Shown piece after piece: positions 1-4,816 of a stretch of DNA of 7,788 nucleotides (its first letter is position 1; each line of letters opens with the position of its first letter). The stretch is from an uncultured Planctomycetaceae bacterium (GTDB lineage Bacteria; Planctomycetota; Planctomycetia; Pirellulales; Pirellulaceae). The position numbers and the translations under genes were made by a program. The notes below the pieces were generated by a model. The model did not search any database and had not been told where the DNA came from. It saw only the letters and a program-made list of their open reading frames with translations. The stretch is from positions 1-7,788 of the forward strand of contig CAIXSC010001047.1 of assembly GCA_903921945.1 (NCBI GenBank), given 5' to 3'.

Positions 1-151
1 CGCCCGTTGCGTGGTTGCCGATGCGGTTGGCCTCGACCGGGTTGTCAGGATCGCGGCTCTCCGCCAAGCCCCGCTGAAGGTCTTGGCAGCTCAAATCCGG
101 GTCCTTGTCCGGTTCCTTGGCACCCCATCTTTCGGTATGTGGTTTTTCCAT
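1..151 (-). CDS. Partial gene of unknown function, 5' end only, running off the left edge
   Basis: An open frame starts at an ATG at 151-149 and stays open to the window edge: 50 codons with no stop. The product begins MEKPHTERWGAKEP and continues with a very hydrophilic, Asp/Glu/Lys/Arg-rich stretch. There is no signal peptide or membrane helix in the visible part, so a cytoplasmic start is likely. An in-frame TGA lies 12 bases upstream of the ATG, so this is the first possible ATG in the frame. The Shine-Dalgarno match is weak (a GAG about 10 bases upstream). Codon third positions are mostly G or C, as in the neighbouring genes. It is divergent from the transporter gene at 430. I do not recognise the family. 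The alternative is a chance open frame, because 50 codons without a stop is not rare in GC-rich DNA. The competing frames here have worse, Arg/Pro/Cys-rich compositions. Confidence 0.5.
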   Translation of the reverse strand, partial: MEKPHTERWGAKEPDKDPDLSCQDLQRGLAESRDPDNPVEANRIGNHATG

Positions 152-429
152 CGTTTTCGCTCATGGTCATGCGTCGACCTCCGTTCGCTATCGATGTTGT
201 CCCGAAAACGCGCCAGGGGGACAGTGCAGGGATGAGACGCACGGTTTTTTTTCGAGGACCGCTCGACGGGTTCAGGTCTGACGAGGCCGCTGAACCCATG
301 GGTTCGAACGCGGTATCGGATCCTTCGCCACGGGCTTGCGGCCATCGTCAACCCTTGATGGTTGCGATGGGCTGGGCGAGCGGCTAGTCTTGGGCCGCGT
401 TCCACGTCCCTTCACCTTGCGAGTTACCC
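152..429. promoter_or_regulatory. Divergent intergenic region with putative promoters
   Basis: These 278 bases separate the left-edge minus-strand gene from the plus-strand transporter, so they should carry promoters for both if both are real. I see no convincing -35/-10 pair. What stands out is a T8 tract at 245-252, a small hairpin at 252-266 (TCGAG, five-base loop, CTCGA), and the inverted-repeat cluster listed separately at 268-309. The T tract lies on the wrong side of the hairpins for an intrinsic terminator on either strand. Short open frames cross this region on both strands, but none has a convincing protein composition. Confidence 0.45.
268..309. promoter_or_regulatory. Overlapping inverted repeats, candidate operator
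   Basis: GGGTTCAG at 268-275 is matched by CTGAACCC at 290-297, a perfect 8-bp inverted repeat with a 14-base spacer. The right arm is also half of a perfect 14-bp palindrome, GAACCCATGGGTTC, at 292-305. This overlaps a further 8-bp palindrome, GTTCGAAC, at 302-309. The hexamer GGGTTC or its complement therefore appears three times in 38 bases. Such symmetry fits binding of one or two dimers of a repressor or activator. The cluster lies 121 bases before the transporter ATG and about 117 bases before the divergent start. The regulator is unknown, and no regulator gene is visible in the window. Confidence 0.4.
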
Positions 430-1809
430 ATGCACGCGACCACGCCCGGGTTGTTCGAGGAATCGCCCACGCGAGTCCGTTACACGGTCATGTCGTTGTT
501 ATGCGGATTGGCGTTTGTCCTCTATATCGACCGGATCTGCATCGGCCAGGCGGCTTCGGTGATGATGAAGGAACTGGGAATCTCCAAAGCCCACTGGGGT
601 TGGGTAGGGGTGGCGTTTCAGATCGCCTACGCGATCTTCGAACCGACCACCGGGCATTGGGGCGACTGCTACGGCTCCCGCCGCGTGTTGATTCGGATTG
701 TGCTCTGGTGGTCGATCTTCACAGCGTTGACCGGCGCGGTCTGGAAGTTTTCCTGGGAGATCACTTCCGGGATAGCGATTACCAGCTTCGCGCTTCTGCT
801 GTTGATTCGCTTCCTGTTCGGCGCAGGCGAAGCGGGCGCATTGCCGAACGCGGCTCGCGTGATCTCGATTTGGTTTCCACCCGGCCGTCGCGGGCCAGCA
901 CAAGCGCTGATCAGCGCCTGCGCCCAGATCGGCGGGATGACGGCGCCGTGGGTCACCGCGTTTTTCATTTCGAGTCCCGCGATTGGCTGGCGGTTGTCGT
1001 TTGTGATCTTCGGCGCTCTGGGTTTGGTCTGGATCGCGGTGTTTCGGTGGTTGTTCTATGACGACCCCAAGGATCATCCGCGAGTGAACCAAGCCGAACT
1101 GCGTTACATTCACATGGGTCGCGACGAGTCACCGGTGAAATCGACCCAGGTGGCCTTTCCGTTGGTGAACGCCCTGTTCAACCGTAATATCTATCTTCTT
1201 GGACTCGCAAACGCCTGCTCGTCGTTCTATTCCTATATGTTGTTTTCCTGGTTTCCCACCTATCTCAAGGAAGGACGGGGACTGACCGAAGGCCAATCCG
1301 GTGGACTGGGAACCTTGCCCTATTTGTGCGGCGCTACAGGCGTGTTGCTCGGAGGCTACCTGGGCGACTTCCTGACCCGCAAGCTCGGTTCACGCCGACG
1401 GGCGTTGGCGATCATGGGCACGGGCGGCTTGCTGGTCGCGGGCGTCCTGGTCGGTTCCAGCATCTATGTTGACTCGCCGCTGTTCGCCGTCTTGCTCTGT
1501 TCGGTCGGCTACTTCTTCGCCTACATCCAGTTAGCGGCTTGGTGGGCGGCGATGTCCGATGTCGGTGGCCGAAATCTGGGCGCGTTGTTTGGACTGTGCA
1601 ACATGGTCGGCCTATCCGGTGGCGCCATTTCCCAAGTGTTTCTCGGTTATTACGTCGACCATAACGAAAGTCTGAATCTAGTGGGTCGAGCGGCCTGGGA
1701 TCCCGCCTTTCAAATCTACGCGCTAGTGCTCATTTGCGGTGGTGTGCTATGGCTGTTTATCGATCCTGACAAAAAAGTGGAAGCGACGAGCGGCGGAGTA
1801 AATGCGTAA
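430..1809 (+). CDS. MFS transporter, anion:cation symporter (ACS) type
   Basis: The 459-residue protein has 12 hydrophobic segments, the usual size for a major facilitator. It should sit in the cytoplasmic membrane and import a substrate, probably an organic or sugar acid, by cation symport. Sequence signs are: YIDR in helix 1 (residues 32-35); a motif A-like loop between helices 2 and 3, GHWGDCYGSRRV (75-86); the helix 4-5 signature GAGEAGALPN followed by WFPPGRRG (about 131-155), typical of the ACS family with sugar-acid and phthalate transporters; and a central cytoplasmic loop with YDDPKDHPRVNQAELRY (210-226), also characteristic of that family. The exact substrate cannot be read from the sequence. 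The chosen ATG leaves a 16-residue cytoplasmic tail before helix 1, normal for the family; the next Met (residue 21) would cut into helix 1. No clear ribosome binding site precedes it. The gene converges on the secreted enzyme gene, with 10 bases between stops. Confidence 0.9.
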   Translation: MHATTPGLFEESPTRVRYTVMSLLCGLAFVLYIDRICIGQAASVMMKELGISKAHWGWVGVAFQIAYAIFEPTTGHWGDCYGSRRVLIRIVLWWSIFTALTGAVWKFSWEITSGIAITSFALLLLIRFLFGAGEAGALPNAARVISIWFPPGRRGPAQALISACAQIGGMTAPWVTAFFISSPAIGWRLSFVIFGALGLVWIAVFRWLFYDDPKDHPRVNQAELRYIHMGRDESPVKSTQVAFPLVNALFNRNIYLLGLANACSSFYSYMLFSWFPTYLKEGRGLTEGQSGGLGTLPYLCGATGVLLGGYLGDFLTRKLGSRRRALAIMGTGGLLVAGVLVGSSIYVDSPLFAVLLCSVGYFFAYIQLAAWWAAMSDVGGRNLGALFGLCNMVGLSGGAISQVFLGYYVDHNESLNLVGRAAWDPAFQIYALVLICGGVLWLFIDPDKKVEATSGGVNA

Positions 1810-1819
1810 ACGCGTTGTG

Positions 1820-4657
1820 TCACGAATCCTTCAGGGCGAAAACCCGTGTGCCACGCTTTCGCGGTCCCGCCGAAACCAAGTCCCAAATTGCTTCGCCGCT
1901 CCATACGCTGTCGGCAAGCGCGGTCCAATCGCTCGCGGACGAACCGCTCGAACCGCTCGACCCACTCGACCCACTCGACCCGCGACGGATCTCGCCAAAC
2001 TCCGGGCCTGGAACGACGCTGTTCAAGGGAGTGGCATTGGAAGGGGCAGGCGTAAGGAACGCCGCGGGCGGCATGGCGGCGGTTGCGGCCCCGGCGTCCG
2101 CGGCCTCGCCTTCGCCTCGGCCGGCGGCGAAACCCGAACCCGAAGCCAGCCCGCGGGCGCCGGCGGCCACCGGGGCGAGCAACTGCGACTGCGGAATGAC
2201 CACAAAGCTCGCCGAACCCGGCCGCTTCCACTCTAAACGGATCGTGGATGTGCCGGAATTGTCATAGTAATCGACGATCAGGTCGACCTTTTGTCCGGCA
2301 GCCAATGTGAACGTCGAACTGGTATTGTAAGTCGCGAGATGATTCGTCCAGTTGTTAATCCTTAACACGCCGGAAACACGAACTCGGACACCGTCGTCGC
2401 TGAAAGTGCGCAAGGTGTATTTGCCCGCCTCGACAGCCTTTAGTTGACCTTGCCAGCGGACACTAAACGTATCCCGCGCGATGCGCGCATCGGGCGAACC
2501 GGTTCCCCAGTTGAAATTGATCGTGGAGTCGATTCGAGTGAACTTGTAGCCAGTGAAGTCCCGGTTGTCGTAATAGGCTCCGCTGAGTCCTTGCGTCGGC
2601 GCGACATCGTTGTCCGCGATCGCGATCGTGCCGCTGGCCCGTGTCGAGTCGATGCCGTATCCGGTGCCGGCGACCAGCGTGAATACCGCCTGTTCGGTTC
2701 CTTCCACCTGGGTGTCGTCCACCGGCAAAAGTGTGACCAGTTTGGTCGCTTCGCCGGCGGCGAACGACAAGCTGGCGGGAAGGCCCGTGTAATCGGCCGC
2801 CGTCGCCGAGCCGCTCACCGTAAAACTGAACGCCAGCGGTGCGGAAGTATCACCCGAACGGCTCACCCGCCATTGGCCGGAGACCGGTCCCGATTCGCTG
2901 GCCGCCGCCACCACCGTTTCGACGCCAAGGGTGGGCGTTGTCCCTGGATTCACCGCGTCGACAAGTGCGCGGTACTTGGGAGCGGCGCTGGCCAATTGTG
3001 TCATGGATTGCAACGCGCCGAACGCTCCGAATGAGGACGGATACAGTCCGCCCGTAAAGTTGAAGTTGGCGAACAAATCGAGTCCGCTGGCTTTGGCTCC
3101 GGCGAGCAATTGGGAATAGACATCGTACATCCGCTGGCTGTTGCCGGCGGCGAAAAACGCCGGCTCGTAAGCCCCGCCCCAACTGTCCAAATGAGGACCG
3201 CCTTCGTAGGCCACAAAGCGGATGGGGCGGCCGAGTGTCGTCGTCCATTGGTCCGCAAGCGTCTTGTGGTCGCTCAACCAGGAAAACGTGGTCGGCAGAT
3301 TGCGCAATAACGCGTCGATCACTTGGTCGGCGGTCGTCGTCGAGCGGAAAGAACTTCGGTCGGCATCGGAAACGAAGGCGTACGCGGCGGCGGAGATCGC
3401 GTCAAACTGGCCGCCCATATTGGCGGCGATCTGGCCCGCGATCCAGCTATTCGCCTGTTGGCCCGCCACCACGCGGACAATCCGGTTGGATTGGCCGGCG
3501 AATACCTCGCTCCAAATCGAAAAGTCGCGGCGCGTTTCGCGGGCGACAAACGCCCATCGATCGCCGTTCAGGCCGGCATTCTCCGGCAATTGCAACTGTT
3601 CGGTTACCCAGCCGAAAGTCTCGAAGCCCCAACCCGCATTCCATGTTTCGTTCGACCATTCGATGTACGCGGTGCGGCCCGGTTCCAATTGATCGCGGAC
3701 CATCGTGGCGAAAGCGCGGACGAACGCGTCGTCCGCCCGATACGGCATGTTGAACCAAGGATCGGCATCCAACTCGTTCGCCAACGCGATCATGTACTCG
3801 AGCGCTACGCCGTTGCGGAAATCGCCGCTCTGCTGCGTCGCGTAGTCAAACGGACGGCGGTCAGCCCAGGAGACGACGTCGCTCGAGTTGGTTTCGGCCC
3901 AATCCATGAACCGCAATGTCTTGAATGGCGCCAGCCTCTCCACGAACTTGGGGTGGAATGGCGAAAACGTGGCCCCAGGCTGCCATACTTGGCCCGCAAA
4001 ACTTCGGCCGCCATCGTCGGGCAACCAAACATGGAGATTCCGCACCGGATCCGAAGCGCTCATGTCGGAGATCCGCAAATAGATCCCGTCAGCGCTCGGC
4101 GTCACATTCAATAACGCGTAACGCTTGCCATTCGCCATGACGCCTTGTTCGACAAGCCGCGCGGCGAAACCCCAACTGAGCGTTGCCGAGCCTTCCCATT
4201 CGGCGCGATAGGTGCCCGCCGGATAGCTAGTGCCGATGTCGCGGAACATCAGCGTTCCCAGCCGCTGTTGAATGACCTGCCCCTGGGCGTTCGTGAACTG
4301 GTTAAGCCGAGTGGGCCATCCTTTGGCGTCAACGGCGATGGGGCCGCCGCCTTCCCACGACTCGGCGAAAGTCGCCGTGTTGTAGGCATGACTGATCCAA
4401 GGCCGCGAAGTTTGAAAAGCGTCGGTGAAGGTCCACGCCGGACTCCAATCCACCACCGACTCGAGATTCATGCCGATCCGCATGTCGCCGGCCATCGCTT
4501 GCCGCGCTTCCAGTCGTTCCAAGCCGAGCGTTTCCAGGCGGCGTCGCGCGCTCGCGGCGGCTCGACGCTTGATCGTGGAACCACACGACCGAGCCTTTCG
4601 AGCGAAAACCGTCTTCCACCAACCGCCCACGAACGCCCGATCGGGATCGCCGTGCAT
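1820..4657 (-). CDS. Secreted multidomain protein: clan GH-A-like glycoside hydrolase + Calx-beta + PA14
   Basis: An ATG start at 4657 gives 945 residues. The frame is open upstream to a GTG at 4732 (970 residues); I prefer the ATG because the extra 25 residues look non-coding. Residues 40-58 carry the planctomycete export motif LETLGLERLEARQAMAGD after an Arg-rich stretch. Residues 59-568 look like a (beta/alpha)8 clan GH-A hydrolase: a first strand with IGMNLESVVDW, a beta-rich insertion of about 115 residues, RFMDW, then YIEWSNETWN with candidate acid/base Glu337, and FVAYEGG with candidate nucleophile Glu485. Residues about 575-684 are a Calx-beta domain ending GTIAIADND. Residues about 690-827 are a PA14 domain (GLSGAYYDN, FSDDGVRVRV, DLIVDYYDNSG, IRLEW), a frequent carbohydrate binder. 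An Ala/Gly-rich linker, SSG repeats and a 38-residue tail follow. The role is inferred as extracellular polysaccharide hydrolysis or binding; the substrate is unknown. No dockerin or anchor is seen. Confidence 0.85.
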   Translation of the reverse strand: MHGDPDRAFVGGWWKTVFARKARSCGSTIKRRAAASARRRLETLGLERLEARQAMAGDMRIGMNLESVVDWSPAWTFTDAFQTSRPWISHAYNTATFAESWEGGGPIAVDAKGWPTRLNQFTNAQGQVIQQRLGTLMFRDIGTSYPAGTYRAEWEGSATLSWGFAARLVEQGVMANGKRYALLNVTPSADGIYLRISDMSASDPVRNLHVWLPDDGGRSFAGQVWQPGATFSPFHPKFVERLAPFKTLRFMDWAETNSSDVVSWADRRPFDYATQQSGDFRNGVALEYMIALANELDADPWFNMPYRADDAFVRAFATMVRDQLEPGRTAYIEWSNETWNAGWGFETFGWVTEQLQLPENAGLNGDRWAFVARETRRDFSIWSEVFAGQSNRIVRVVAGQQANSWIAGQIAANMGGQFDAISAAAYAFVSDADRSSFRSTTTADQVIDALLRNLPTTFSWLSDHKTLADQWTTTLGRPIRFVAYEGGPHLDSWGGAYEPAFFAAGNSQRMYDVYSQLLAGAKASGLDLFANFNFTGGLYPSSFGAFGALQSMTQLASAAPKYRALVDAVNPGTTPTLGVETVVAAASESGPVSGQWRVSRSGDTSAPLAFSFTVSGSATAADYTGLPASLSFAAGEATKLVTLLPVDDTQVEGTEQAVFTLVAGTGYGIDSTRASGTIAIADNDVAPTQGLSGAYYDNRDFTGYKFTRIDSTINFNWGTGSPDARIARDTFSVRWQGQLKAVEAGKYTLRTFSDDGVRVRVSGVLRINNWTNHLATYNTSSTFTLAAGQKVDLIVDYYDNSGTSTIRLEWKRPGSASFVVIPQSQLLAPVAAGARGLASGSGFAAGRGEGEAADAGAATAAMPPAAFLTPAPSNATPLNSVVPGPEFGEIRRGSSGSSGSSGSSGSSASDWTALADSVWSGEAIWDLVSAGPRKRGTRVFALKDS
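1941..1985. repeat. Nine-base tandem repeat encoding a Ser-Ser-Gly linker
   Basis: On the plus strand the units read GAACCGCTC twice, then GACCCACTC twice, then a degenerate GACCCGCGA, giving about five copies of a 9-base unit. On the minus strand this is the in-frame SSG repeat of the secreted enzyme, between the Ala/Gly-rich linker and the C-terminal tail. Because the unit is a multiple of three, slippage would change linker length without a frameshift. The same repeat keeps other frames open, producing spurious DPLDPLDP-like and VEWVERFE-like translations. Confidence 0.85.
4484..4540 (-). other. Planctomycete-type export signal segment (LExLExR...AGD)
   Basis: This stretch encodes RRLETLGLERLEARQAMAGD preceded by basic residues. 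Repeated Leu-Glu pairs followed by Arg, a small-residue run and an AGD-like cleavage area are the mark of a short N-terminal domain found on many secreted planctomycete proteins (Pfam Planc_extracel, as I recall it). It supports both secretion of the enzyme and the taxonomic guess. In most such proteins the motif lies within about the first 50 residues. That favours the ATG at 4657, or even a GTG at 4630, over the GTG at 4732. Confidence 0.75.
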
Positions 4658-4816
4658 GATCCAATGTCCACTTAACGGATAGGGTGATGAGAACTCGGTG
4701 GACGAGCCGCTGTTCGCCTGGCGAACTCGCACGCGACCAACCCATGTTGGCCGCGCAGCTTAGGCGATTCGCGACTCGCGAGCAACATCACCGCTTCGGT
4801 GGATGGGAGGGATCGG
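4658..4816 (-). other. Gap between the two minus-strand genes; weak hairpins, no clear terminator
   Basis: This 159-base stretch follows the RTX-type gene and precedes the secreted enzyme gene in the direction of transcription. It contains short stems: CACCG-CTT-CGGTG at 4789-4801 and TCGCG-ACT-CGCGA around 4769-4781. Neither is followed by a T run on the minus strand, so neither is a convincing intrinsic terminator. No strong promoter can be named. The gap is long enough to hold a promoter, but read-through from the RTX-type gene cannot be excluded. Confidence 0.4.
4712..4726. promoter_or_regulatory. Seven-bp inverted repeat upstream of the secreted enzyme gene
   Basis: GTTCGCC-T-GGCGAAC is a perfect inverted repeat with 7-bp arms and a one-base centre. 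It lies 55 bases upstream of the preferred ATG at 4657, a plausible place for an operator. If translation instead began at the GTG at 4732, the repeat would fall inside the coding region and would mean less. Confidence 0.25.

Noticed and set aside
268..297. Hairpin GGGTTCAG/CTGAACCC as an intrinsic terminator
   Set aside because: The nearby T8 tract is upstream of it on the plus strand and appears as A8 on the minus strand, so the layout is wrong for a terminator.
336..1061. Plus-strand 241-codon open frame overlapping the transporter
   Set aside because: Its translation is Arg/Asp/Val-rich without any family signature, and it lies in another frame of the clearly coding MFS gene. It is a shadow of GC-rich codon structure.
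499..1113. Minus-strand 204-codon open frame opposite the transporter
   Set aside because: It is antisense to conserved MFS sequence, with an Arg/Gln/Pro-rich composition and no recognisable motif.
1716..2231. Minus-strand 171-codon open frame with RRPRRRRGRG and VEWVERFERF
   Set aside because: This is the Ala/Gly linker and SSG repeat of the secreted enzyme read in the wrong frame; its repeats come from the 9-base tandem repeat.
3323..4114. Plus-strand 263-codon open frame opposite the secreted enzyme
   Set aside because: It is antisense to the catalytic-domain coding region, with an Arg/His/Val-rich translation and no independent support.
4789..4801. Hairpin CACCG-CTT-CGGTG as terminator of the RTX-type gene
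   Set aside because: The stem is only five base pairs and no T run follows on the minus strand.
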